DNA from: Benincasa hispida
Taxonomy: Eukaryota; Streptophyta; Magnoliopsida; Cucurbitales; Cucurbitaceae
Reading direction: 5' to 3'
Assembly: GCF_009727055.1 (NCBI RefSeq)
Contig: NC_052354.1
Coordinates: forward strand, 50,901,320 to 50,965,319
DNA length: 64,000 nt
The notes beneath the pieces were generated by a model, which did not search any database, was not told the origin of the DNA, and saw only the letters and a program-made list of their open reading frames with translations. This document shows, piece by piece, positions 1 to 9,628 of the stretch (the first letter of the stretch is position 1; the number at the start of each line of letters is the position of its first letter). A program made the translations under genes and the position numbers.

Positions 1-106
1 TCCATATCTCTAAAATCTATGTTTACTTTGACATGAGCTTGTAGCACATTATCTGTCATCACAGTGCATGCATAAGAAGGAATTAATTTTTATCATTACA
101 AGTTTA
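1..106 (+). mobile_element. Family B leader/LTR remnant at window edge
   Basis: The short stretch runs into a tRNA primer site at 107. Its first 25 bases recur at about 1776 and 6376, inside the spacers that follow family B gag, so the window edge already joins unlike parts of the element. No coding content is seen. It is probably a rearranged or misassembled upstream part of the gag copy that follows. Confidence 0.45.
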
Positions 107-124
107 TGGCGCTGTTGTCGGAGA
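107..124 (+). promoter_or_regulatory. Primer binding site, tRNA-Asp type (family B copy 1)
   Basis: TGGCGCTGTTGTCGGAGA is a mutated form of the TGGCGCCGTTGCCGGGGA site that matches the 3' end of plant tRNA-Asp and is usual in Athila/Tat Ty3 elements. It lies about 110 bp before the gag ATG, preceded by the family B motif CAAGTTTATGG that spans the LTR end. Confidence 0.75.
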
Positions 125-217
125 TTGATAACGGTTAGTGTTGAATACTTTTTTGGTATTTATTAGGACAGATCTCTTTGTACTGTCTGTTTAATGCAAA
201 GAACAGGCTGACAATTT

Positions 218-1640
218 ATGAGTACCAGAACCGATCCAGAATTCAAAGATGATTCAGAGATCGAGCGTACTTTTCGCGTAAAGGCACGCCAGAATAGAGC
301 AAGGCGAAGAAGAGTCAATATGGCAGACAATAATAATGAGGCACCCGAAAGAAATCAAGGGGCAAACCGGCTAGCGCAAGACCCTGTATTTCTTACTGCT
401 GACCGCAATATCCCCATGGGGAATTATGCGGTGCCCAATCTCTACGACTTCTCACCTGGAATTTCACGACCTATGGTTGAGGAGAATGCACGTTTCGAAA
501 TAAAGTCGGTCATGCTCCAAATGATACAAAACACGAGGCAATTTAGAGGTCTACAAGGTGAGGACCCGCATGCCCATCTTACCAGCTTTATGGCGATGTG
601 CAGTACTTTCTCCATCCCTAGCGTCACCCCAAAAGGTATTAAACTTTATCTCTTCCCATATACACTGAGGGATGAGGCAAAGAGGTGGGCTCATTCGTTG
701 GAGCTAAATGAAATCACATCATGGGACCAGTTGGTGGAACAGTTCATGAAGAAATTCTTCCCTCCAGAAGTCGACGCAGGAAGACGAAAGGATGTGTTGA
801 ATTTTGAACAAATGGAGAACGAGACCCTAAGCACCGCTTGGGTGCGGTTTAGAAGGTTGGTGAAAAATTGTCCGCATATCGGGATTCCTGATTGTTTTCT
901 GATGGAAACATTTTATAAAGGCCTGAATAGGTCAACGCAAGTTGTTGCTGATGCCTTCGCAATAGGAGGATTCATGGATAAGACCTACACATAAGCCAAG
1001 GTCATCATTGATCGCATTTGCGAAACATGGATGACTGGGTGGATGACGGGTACAGGGGTAGAGGCTCCGAGAGAAGAAGGAATGATAATACCATTGTACC
1101 AGCGGATACAATGACAACTTTGGCCATACAAATGGCCCCGGTGACCTCTCTTCTACAAACGATGGCACTTAATCAAGGTGCCCTTTCTCAAAGTTCAACG
1201 CAATCCAATGTGCCGACACAAGTGGCCGCAATAAATGCGTCCAATATGGAGGGGGTCATACTGTAGAGATGTGCCCATCAAACCCACAACAAGTGTTTGC
1301 TATCCAGAACAGCCCATACAACAACACTTACAATCCTGGTTGGCAGAATCACCCTAACTTCAGTTGGGAAAGGAAATCACAACCAAGGGGCCGAGTAACC
1401 ATCAGAGCAAAAATTCTAGGAATCGAGGAAATCTCCCATCTTTTCATCAGATGAGAATAAGGGTCATCAGAGACAACCACAAAACCAATCGTCTCCTCAA
1501 ACCCTCTGGAAATTCATCATCATTGGAGTCCCTGCTGAAGCATTATATTGAGAAAAAACGTGCTATCATGCAGTCACAGGCGTCTTAATCAGGAACTTGG
1601 AGATCCAAGTTAGGAAACTGGCAGCCAACTTTGCAATAGA
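218..1640 (+). pseudogene. gag: Ty3 retrotransposon gag, family B copy 1
   Basis: Capsid/nucleocapsid polyprotein of a Ty3 element. The first open segment (218-994, 258 aa) starts at an ATG after the primer site. It has a basic N-terminus (RARRRR, about residues 27-32), a motif PNLYDFSPGI (about 73-82), then the retrotransposon gag domain with LYLFPYTLRDEAKRWAHSL and FMKKFFPPEV. A stop (TAA) follows at 992. The rest continues in other frames: KSQ-rich tail, a degenerate zinc-knuckle piece VEMCPSNPQQ at about 1265-1290, then NTYNPGWQNHPNFSW, and a C-terminal SLESLLKHYIEKKRAIMQSQA helix near 1525-1585. At least three frame breaks make it non-functional. It is followed by a spacer and the charged ORF, not by protease. 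Confidence 0.88.
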
Positions 1641-2554
1641 ACACTTGGAAAGCTACCAAGTAATTTCGAAGCCCGGATCTCACGGGAAGGAATAATATCC
1701 TTGATGACATTGCGCAGGCAAGCTGACACTCTGAGAGGTGTGGATTGCGTAATCATGGAAAATTGTCTTTGCAATCCATATCTCTAAAATCTATTTTTTA
1801 CTTGCTTCTTAATTGCTTCCTTTATATGCTTTATGAATTGTTATTTATTGCTTCCTTAAACTAGCTTTGATTGCTTTACGAAATTTAGTTCTCATTTAAT
1901 TCAATTGCATTAATTTTCGTGCTTTATTCAATTTCCTTACTTTTGCATTAATTGCATTATTCTTAATTTTCAATAAGAAGAAAATGAATGCCGCAAAGTC
2001 TAGCGATTTGCGTTGATAAAAAAAAATAATAATAGAAATAATATAACAACATCAACATCCGGTATGCATTGCGATGATATGTGCATCTTGTGCTAACAAG
2101 ATACATTTTGCATCCATCCTACTCAAATGCATTGCCTGAGGGGTGTGTTGCGCTCGTATGTATTTTTCGCCCATCCTTAGCGAAAACGCACTATGTCGAT
2201 GTAGTGTTGCGCCAGTAGAAAATACAGTGCGCCCGTCCTCCAGAAATGCGTTGAGTTGGGGGGGGGGGGGTGTTGCGCTGATACATGCATTGTTGCCCGT
2301 CCTCTGCAAATATGTTTGATTAATGGAGGCATTTGCGTTAATCTTAACCTTGCGCATATCCGAATAAAACACAAAAGATAAATTCTTTTTGTAAATAGAG
2401 TAGTCTAATCATTAGGCTTCAAGGAAAATGATGATTTAGCAGATGAAATGACGTACTTCTCTGCTAATTCATAAATGTGAGGAGCGCAACGGCAGCCTTG
2501 TTGAGTACCTCAAGGCCTGCCACCGCAGAATTTGCATTGGCCCTCAAGGCCCAA
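1641..2554 (+). repeat. Non-coding spacer of family B with ~60-bp tandem repeats
   Basis: AT-rich sequence to about 2050, then an imperfect tandem array at about 2094-2340. Successive units end at 2153, 2212 and 2278 in the same word, TGTTGCGC, giving unit lengths of 60, 59 and 66 bp, with a fourth partial unit after them. Each unit carries a core like GCCCGTCCTC followed by AAATGC. A run of 13 G at 2258-2270 lengthens the third unit. The same spacer and array recur at 6313-6901. No convincing ORF is present. About 2380-2554 has no recognisable feature. Confidence 0.75.
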
Positions 2555-2697
2555 TATAAATTCCGTCCTCCCCTTCTTAGGTCATCTATTTAAGTCCTTT
2601 ACAAACGAAACCCTAGCAGATCTTTGCATACCAGACTTCAAACTTTCTTCTCTAAAACCTAAGAACCTTCCCAGTTCTTTCACCCAGTACAACCATG
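2555..2697 (+). promoter_or_regulatory. Promoter-like block upstream of the charged ORF
   Basis: A TATAAA (2555-2560) and a second TATA-like TATTTAAG (2587-2594) are followed by a telo-box-like AAACCCTA at 2608-2615, a pyrimidine-rich leader and an ATG at 2695. This order resembles a compact plant RNA polymerase II promoter with 5' UTR. It lies inside a retrotransposon, between gag and the second ORF. A separate transcript for that ORF is an inference only. Confidence 0.35.
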
Positions 2698-4479
2698 CCG
2701 ATCAATCTTCCATTCATCCTTTTTACCCTCATCATCCACACCACCTAAATCACTGCAAGAGAGGCGGCATTTCCTCGTAGCAAAGCCACCGCCTCGCTGC
2801 CCAGTCAAAACCCATCACACGAATCGTCGAAAAACCTGGCAAAAGCCTTTAGTAGCCAGACCACTCCAAATTAGAGAGGGGCAGAGCAGGAGAGTGCCCC
2901 ACTCCCAACACTGTCATCTGAAAGCGAGAAGAAGAGAAAAGACGACAGAGAAGTGTTCGGGAGCATTCTGAGTAATATGGAGAAGGAGGGAGGGGTACCT
3001 GAAGTGGAAGTTGTTAATCAATCATTTCCTTCAAAGAGAAGAGTGTAAGAAGCTTCGGGGAGAAGCGCCCTGGCCGTTTCGGATCCTAAGGAAACTGTTC
3101 AAAAGAATCCTATGAAGAACCCAGGTTGCTTTGGAGGAGGTGGAAGCGAAGAAGCTGCCTGAAACGACTGAGGAGAAGAAGAAAAAAAATAAGGAGAAGA
3201 GGGCAGAAGAAGATGAAGAAGCCCAACCAAGGAAGAGAGAAGAAAGTAATAAATCGAGTGAGAAGAGGGAACGTAGGCGAGAAGGGAAGCACCTGAAGAA
3301 GAAGGAAGAAAAGAGAAAAGAGGCTGAGAGTCAGAAGTCGATGGAGAATCAACCACCACAAAAGGTGGATGAAGGAATGTCAATGTAAAAAGAGAATTAG
3401 CAAACCTGAAGAGGAAACAACACAAATAAGAAACGGTTGCGACTGACGATGAGAGGATCAGACATCACCCCTCTTTCGGCGTCGCAAGGGCAACAATCGA
3501 CCCACCAATTTTGCAAAGTGCAGTAGAAGAGAAGAAGAGGAAGAAGAAGAGAGGAAGAAGAAAAACAAGAGAAAGATGTGTAGGCATAACAAATCATCAC
3601 AGAAGGCGATTTAAAAAGAAAATTACACGATGAAAAAAGTGCACACCAACAATCAATCTCGCAGAAGAAAGAGAAGAAGAAGGCTCAGAAGAAACAACGC
3701 ATATTGCTGGCCTCACAGCAGTTTGAAAGAAAATAAGAGAAGAAGAAGAGGAAGAAAAGAAGAAGAAAGGAAGAGAAGGAGAAGAGGCGCAGAGTAAATG
3801 TTCAGCACATAAGAGAAAAGAAGAGTAAAGAAATTGCGGAATGGGAAAAGGAGGAACAACGAAAGGAGGAAAAGAGACAAAACAAAGACTCGCCTTGTGT
3901 TGACAAAAGAAGGGCAAAGCAAAAGCGGAAAGCAGTGGCCTGCTTGGCCAAATGACGCCATCCAAGAAGAAAGAGAATGACGACATGATGATGGAGATGG
4001 GGTTCTTCCCTGTGCCATGCCACTACCGGGACTTAATCACAAGTGTTGTATTGGAAACATGGATGGGAAACATTCTGCCAGTGCCAATGGTAGTGCGAGC
4101 TGTCTATAATGGACGACTCTCATGGCATCAAAGATGCGGTGATCATGAATGGAGAGGTAGTGCCTTCAACGCAAAGGACATCAATGAGTTATATCAGATG
4201 AAGGAAATCTCGGAGGCCCAAGGTAATAAAAATCATTGATGATCCACAAAAGAACAAATGGAAGATAGCTGAAGATATTAAACGCAACTAGGCACGAGTG
4301 GTCGTATCTATGAAAGGCATCAGAACCCTTGCGTCCAATAAACTGCTGCGAGGCGCGGCTTTGGAAGTATTTGTGAAACGGTGACTTATCCCACTTCTCA
4401 TGACAAAACAGTTTCGAGGAATAAAGTCATTGGCCACATACTGCATAGACGAGGCATTCCAATAAGAGTGGCCAATTGA
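2695..4479 (+). pseudogene. Charged (Glu/Lys/Arg-rich) ORF with plant-transposon-like domain, family B copy 1
   Basis: A second ORF after gag, broken by several frameshifts and stops. From about 2900 it encodes SILSNMEKEGG, then a long Glu/Lys/Arg-rich stretch (about 3130-3390 and on to about 3930) expected to form coiled coil or a disordered charged tail. The last part (3952-4470) encodes RAVYNGRL, FNAKDINELYQMKE and further conserved segments. These resemble the 'putative plant transposon protein' domain often found as an extra ORF in Athila/Tat elements; I recall this as Pfam Transposase_32 but could not check. A colinear copy lies antisense at 28168-29644. No membrane segment or signal peptide is visible, so an envelope role is not supported. 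It ends abruptly at about 4480 where LTR sequence begins. Confidence 0.6.
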
Positions 4480-4688
4480 TCGCAAGGAAACTTGTGACAC
4501 GCACTACTCCATCGCATACTACGAGCATATCGTTAATAACGCATATATTACGACGTAGTATCGCATAAAAAAAATGTCTCATCGCAAAAACACTTGAGCG
4601 CATATACAACACATCATTCATTTCATTCACAAACCATGCGTTAGAGTTAGATAAAGAGAAAGTGATTAAATTTATGTCATCAAGTTTA
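4480..4688 (+). mobile_element. Family B LTR, 3' terminal fragment
   Basis: The sequence from CGCAAGGAAACTTGTGACAC matches, in reverse complement, the family B LTR at about 16170-16490. Compared with that copy it lacks about 105 bp just before the primer site. The missing part lies exactly between two direct repeats of CAAGTTTATGG. Confidence 0.7.
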
Positions 4689-4707
4689 TGGCACCGTTGT
4701 CCGGGGA
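4689..4707 (+). promoter_or_regulatory. Primer binding site, tRNA-Asp type (family B copy 2)
   Basis: TGGCACCGTTGTCCGGGGA follows the LTR fragment directly. It carries one A for G change and one extra C against the consensus. Confidence 0.7.
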
Positions 4708-4800
4708 TTGGTAACGGTTATGTGTGAATACTTTTGTGGTCTTTTGCAGGACAGATCTCTTTGTACTTGTTCTTTAACGCGAGAAACAGGCTGACGGTAT

Positions 4801-5604
4801 ATGAGTACTAAAACCGATCCATAATTAACGCTGAACCCAGAGATCGAGCGTACTTTTTGCGTAAAGGCACGCCAAATAGAGCAACGGCGAAATAAGGGTC
4901 AATATGGCAGACAATAATAACGAGGCACCCGAAGGAAATCAAGGGCAAACCGGCTAGTGCAAGACCCTGTATTTCTTACTACTGACCGTAATATCCCATG
5001 AGAATTATGTTGTGCCCAATCTTACGACTTCTCATCTGGAATTTCACGACCTATGGTTGATGGAGAACGCACTTTCGAATAAAGTCGGTCATCTCCAAAT
5101 GAACAAAACACGGGGCAATTTGGAGGTCTATAAGGTGAGGACCTGCATGCCCATCTTATAGCTTTGTGGAGATGTGCAATACTTTCTCCATCCCTGGCGT
5201 CACCCCAGAAGGTATTAGACTTTACCTCTTCCCATATACACTGAGGGATGAGGCAAAGAGGTGGGCTCATTATTGAGACAAATGAAATCCATTCATGGGA
5301 CAGTTGGTGGAACGGTTCATGAAGAAATTCTTCCCTCCAGCAGTCAAACACAAGAAGATGAAAGGATTGTTTGAAGTTTGAGCAATGGAGAATGAGACCC
5401 TAAGCACCCTTGATGCAGTTCAGAAGGTTGGTGAAAATTGTTTCGCATATCGGGATTCCAATTGGGTTTTTGATGGAAACATTTTAAATGGCCTGAATAG
5501 ATCAACGCAACAAGCTGTTGCTGATGCCTCCACAGCGAGAGGATCATGGATAAGACTACACACGAAGCCAAGGTCATCCTTAAGTCGATTTCCACGGAAC
5601 ACGA
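4801..5604 (+). pseudogene. gag: Ty3 gag, family B copy 2 (truncated)
   Basis: A second copy of the gag at 218-1640, same order (basic N-terminus, PNL-like segment, gag domain), but with many single-base gaps that break the frame every 50-150 bp. No segment longer than about 90 codons remains open in the sense frames. It stops at about 5604, just after the counterpart of the first copy's internal stop, where a new primer-site-like sequence begins. The density of 1-bp deletions is much higher than in copy 1 and could be decay or uncorrected read error. Confidence 0.75.
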
Positions 5605-5622
5605 TGGGCCATTGTCGGGGGA
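5605..5622 (+). promoter_or_regulatory. Degenerate primer binding site (family B copy 3)
   Basis: TGGGCCATTGTCGGGGGA sits directly on the truncated end of gag copy 2, with no LTR before it. The junction therefore joins the inside of one copy to the leader of another. Confidence 0.55.
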
Positions 5623-5715
5623 TTGGTAACGGTAGTGTTGAATACTTTTGTGGTATTTTGTAGGACTGATCTCTTTGTACTTTTTGTTTAACGTGAAGAA
5701 CAGGCTGACGGTTTA

Positions 5716-6312
5716 TGAGTATTGGAACCGATCCAGAATTCAAAGCTGACCCAGAGATCGAGTGTACTTTTCGTGCAAGGACACGCTAGAATAGAGCAAG
5801 GCGAAGAAGAGTCAATATGGTAGACAATAATAATGAGGCACCCGAAGGAAATCAAGGGGCAAACCGGCCAACGCAAGACCCTGTATTTCTTGCTGCTTAC
5901 CGCAATGTCCCCATGAGGAATTATGCGACGCCCAATCTCTACAACTTCTCACCCGTAATTTCATGACCTATGGTTGTGGAGAATGCATGTTTCGAAATAA
6001 AGTCGGTCATGCTCCAAATGATACAAAACATGGAGCAATTTGGAGGTCTACAAGGTGAGGACCCGCATGCCCATCTTACCAGCTTTGGGAGATGTGCAAC
6101 ACTTGCTCCATCTCTGGCGTCACCCCAGAAAGTATTAAACTTTACCTCTTCCCATATACACTGAGGGATGAGGCAAAGAGGTGGGCTCATTCATTGGAGC
6201 TAAATGAAATCACATCATGGGACCAGTTGGTGGAACGGTTCATGAAGAAATTCTTCCCTCCATCAGTCAACCCAAGAAGACGAAAGGATGTGTTGAATTT
6301 TGATGACATTGT
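5716..6312 (+). pseudogene. gag: Ty3 gag, family B copy 3 (C-terminal deletion)
   Basis: A third gag copy beginning with an ATG at 5716 in the same context as copy 1. A frameshift splits it: the N-terminal basic region and SVMLQMIQNMEQF segment, then an open stretch at 6092-6316 with IKLYLFPYTLRDEAKRWAHS and FMKKFFPPSVN. At about 6304 the gag text stops in TTTTGA and jumps to the spacer motif TGACATTG. Everything equivalent to about 800-1700 of copy 1 is missing. The breakpoint shares TTGA between both sides. Confidence 0.8.
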
Positions 6313-6901
6313 GTAGGCAAGCTTGACCGCCTGCAGAGGTGTGGATTGCGGTAATCATGGAAAAATTGTCTTTCAATCCATATCTCTAAAATCTATGTTT
6401 AATTGCTTTCCTTTATTGCTTTATGCATTACGTTATTTATTATTTTCTTAAACTAGCTTTTATTCCTTTATGAATTTACTTTTCATTTAATTCAATTATG
6501 TTAATTTCCATGCTTTGTTCAATTTCCTTACTTCTAGGCATTAATTGTGTTGTTTTAAATTCTCTGTGAATGATTGTTTAAAAGAAAATGAATGCCACAA
6601 AGTCCTAGCGACTTTCATTAATAAAATACATCCGGTATGCATTGCGATGATTGGTGCATCTTGCGCTGACAAGATACACTTTGCGTCCATCCTACCCAAA
6701 TGCATTACGCTGAGGGGTGTGTTGCACGCATATGTATTTTGTGCCCATCATTGGTGAAAACGCACTATGTCGAGGTAGTGTTGCGCCAGTAGAAATATAG
6801 TGCGCCCGTCCTCCAAAAATGCATTGAGTTAAGGGGTGTGTTGCGCTGATACATGCGTTGTTGCCAGTCCTCTGCAAATATGCATTTGCGTTAATGGACG
6901 C
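6313..6901 (+). repeat. Family B spacer, second copy with tandem array
   Basis: Matches 1700-2340. The imperfect ~60-bp units are at about 6640-6890, again punctuated by TGTTGCGC, but the G run is short here (AAGGGGTG). The block is cut at 6901 by a sequencing linker. Confidence 0.7.
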
Positions 6902-6939
6902 CTGTCTCTTATACACATCTAGATGTGTATAAGAGACAG
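6902..6939. other. Artefact: Nextera mate-pair junction linker
   Basis: CTGTCTCTTATACACATCT followed at once by its reverse complement AGATGTGTATAAGAGACAG. This is two Tn5 mosaic ends back to back, the circularisation linker of the Nextera mate-pair kit. It is not genomic. Sequence on either side should not be assumed contiguous. Confidence 0.97.
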
Positions 6940-7265
6940 GCTTTACCTTTTATCCTTTAAGACTCTTTACTCTTTCTCTTTCTGCTTCATTCATAAGACT
7001 TGCCATCGCAAACATCGATTCTTTGTACAACTTCACAGTTCGTTCTCGACCTCAGTATCATGTATCATACTAGTTTAGGACTTTACTTTATTAGTACAAT
7101 TTTATTTCATCGCAATTTATATTTCTGTATAAACCACCATTCTTTATTCATTGTTAAAAACCGATCACATGCATCATAAAGGTATCGCATTAACGAAAAC
7201 AATTCCTGTGTTCGACCTCGGATGATTCTGAGAAACTTGCATTGGAATTATACTTGATTGCCAAT
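6940..7265 (+). mobile_element. Family B LTR fragment
   Basis: Reverse-complement match to about 15190-15520, including GTAGTTTAGGACTTTAC-like and CTTGCCATCGCAAACATCGA text. It begins at the linker and ends where copia LTR sequence starts. Confidence 0.65.
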
Positions 7266-9003
7266 CACGTCAGTTATTTGAGATTTGAAATCAAATTTCA
7301 TTTTATCTCAAATTTTCCATAAAACTAATAACTAACCATTAAGGGTGGTTATTGAGAAAAAGAATTTAATTATCAAATAATTAATGAATATAAATAAATA
7401 TGATAACTAACTTATCATATTATATTTATTATCTATAGTTTTTATATTGCATCATATACAATATATAAACCATAGTTCTTTTTCTTTATTTTATGGCATT
7501 TAATATAAATCATATTTATATTGAATTTAATAACTATGAATCTTATTCATAGAAAAGATATTTGAATCATATTGAAATATTAGTTCCTCCAATCAAACAA
7601 TAATGTATCAAAAACATTATATCAATTATATCATATATAATTAAATTAACTTAATTATATCATATATAATTAAGTTCCCTCTTATTAATTTCAACATTTC
7701 AAATTAACCCGAAAACTTATCCTCGACTTAAATCCATTAAGCTACCAAGGGGACCTTATGAACCTGTAGTATAAAGCTCCAACGGTACGATAATAACTGA
7801 TTAAACTCTTTAATCACAATATCCACCATCCGTTAACTGCCAGGCACTCCACTAAAAAATGACAGTTGCACTCGTCACATTACAGATATATTTTTGTGTC
7901 CATTGGATATAACCAATCAACAGTACGATGACCCTTCACAAATCGCTCGTAAGTACAGCGAGGTCAAATTATCGTTTTTCCCATGTAGTTATATCTAACT
8001 TCTTAAGTACCACTGATCCCTCTATTGAACAATAGAGCATAGTCCCACTATGACTAAACCCCTCTTGAGCCAAAAGAGGGTGTGGCATCACACTGTTCAA
8101 GATCTGGAGTCAACCTTTAAGGGAGCAATTTATCTATTTACCCCTACATCGGGGAAGGAGTGAATTCCATCTTGTGTAGTTGAGTTCCTAACTCTCCAAT
8201 CAGACAAATCCCCAAAATAGTAGGCTTCTTTAGTTGGCGATCTGGCCACTCTCACCTACACAAATCAAAGGACCGCCCTCATAGGCAAGAGTTCACAACT
8301 CACTCAGGATTAAGGNNNNNNNNNNNNNNNNNNNNNNNNNNNNNNNNNNNNNNNNNNNNNNNNNNNNNNNNNNNNNNNNNNNNNNNNNNNNNNNNNNNNN
8401 NNNNNNNNNNNNNNNNNNNNNNNNNNNNNNNNNNNNNNNNNNNNNNNNNNNNNNNNNNNNNNNNNNNNNNNNNNNNNNNNNNNNNNNNNNNNNNNNNNNN
8501 NNNNNNNNNNNNNNNNNNNNNNNNNNNNNNNNNNNNNNNNNNNNNNNNNNNNNNNNNNNNNNNNNNNNNNNNNNNNNNNNNNNNNNNNNNNNNNNNNNNN
8601 NNNNNNNNNNNNNNNNNNNNNNNNNNNNNNNNNNNNNNNNNNNNNNNNNNNNNNNNNNNNNNNNNNNNNNNNNNNNNNNNNNNNNNNNNNNNNNNNNNNN
8701 NNNNNNNNNNNNNNNNNNNNNACCAGGATAAGGTACCCAGCCTTATCCATATACTACAGACCATTTAGGTTATCACTTAAAGCAACGATCCACTTGTAAT
8801 GCTCCACATAACATGAATATAAGTATACAACGATACCACCATGGATCTTAGTTTATTGGTTTCGCTTGGCTTAATGCAACTAAATATTCAAATATTTCAT
8901 AGACAATGTGAATAAAATATCATATATTACAAGAATTGTTTTGTTCATACAAGTGTTTACAAAACTACAAGACCCTACGAGATTTAGGGCATCAACCCTA
9001 ACA
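7266..9003 (-). mobile_element. Ty1/copia LTR (3' LTR of a minus-strand element)
   Basis: On the minus strand the LTR starts TGTTAGGGTTGATGCCC at 9003, directly after the RNase H coding end, so it is a 3' LTR. Shared blocks with the LTRs at 11690-13626, 13627-14870 and 50983-55972 include GAGCTACCAAGGGGACCTTA (about 7740) and the tandem AATTATATCATATATAATT (7624-7642 and 7653-7671). An N gap interrupts it. The left boundary is approximate. Confidence 0.75.
8316..8721. other. Assembly gap (406 N)
   Basis: A run of N inside the copia LTR. Comparison with the LTR at 11690-13626 shows that LTR sequence continues on both sides, so the gap hides only LTR. Confidence 0.99.
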
Positions 9004-9073
9004 CATATACCCATTATAGATCTCCTACTTGCCCTAGATTATACAATGTACATTTCTCATAAACCTAAATTCT

Positions 9074-9628
9074 CTAAATGACCCTCGAACACTTTAGTCG
9101 AGAGAGCCTTCGTAAATGGTCAGCAATGTTGTGCTCCGAGATAATCTTTGTAATGATCACATCTCCTCTTTGCATAATCTCCCATATCAGGTTATACTTC
9201 CTCTTAATATGCTTTCCTCGTTTGTAATTGTGAGGTTCTTTGGAGTTGGCTACTGCCCCACTATTGTCACAATATAAGGTGATGGGAAAGCCCATATTTG
9301 GAACCACTTCCAAATTACTTAGGAACTTTCTTAGTCAAACTACTTCCTTTGATGCTTCACAAGCAGCTACATACTCAGCTTCCATCGTGGAATCTGAAAT
9401 GCATCCATGCTTGATACTATGCCATACTACAGCTCCCCCGTTCAGGTTAAACGCTGATCCTGACATGGATTTCCTATAATCCTTATCAGTTTGGAAATTA
9501 TGTATCCTATAAGGATCGAATCCTTAGCTCCATACACTAGCTTGTAGTCCCTCCTTCTCCTAAAATACTTGAGGATGTTCTTAACCGTTGTCCAATAGTC
9601 TAACCCTAAATTGGACTGGTACCTACTT
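9074..9628 (-). pseudogene. pol: Ty1/copia pol remnant: RNase H end
   Basis: The minus strand encodes the C-terminal end of a copia polyprotein. It reads SRYQSNLGLDYWTTVKNILK (about 9550-9610), then, in a shifted frame, the RNase H end with LYCDNSGAVANSKEP, KRGKHIKRKYNLIWEIMQRG and SEHNIADHL, ending at 9074. The usual C-terminal FTK after the IAD motif is replaced by unrelated residues. At least one frameshift lies near 9440-9490. The gene is cut at 9628 by a copia LTR in the opposite orientation, so most of RT, integrase and gag are absent. Confidence 0.85.

Noticed and set aside
107..124. Possible tRNA gene at the TGGCGC(C)GTTG motifs
   Set aside because: Only the 3' end of a tRNA-Asp is matched, always just after an LTR end. 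No cloverleaf. These are primer binding sites.
2608..2615. Interstitial telomere repeat
   Set aside because: AAACCCTA is present once only. No TTTAGGG array is seen.
3099..4023. Several long open frames on the minus strand rich in Phe, Ser and Leu, looking like membrane proteins
   Set aside because: They are the antisense of the Glu/Lys/Arg-rich coding stretch. GAA/AAG codons read backwards give TTC/CTT. No family match and no start context.
2695..4479. Envelope-like gene of an endogenous retrovirus
   Set aside because: No signal peptide, membrane anchor or glycosylation-rich ectodomain could be seen. The protein is highly charged and Pro-rich.
8300..8764. 154-codon open frame on the minus strand
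   Set aside because: It consists almost wholly of N from the gap and has no real coding content.
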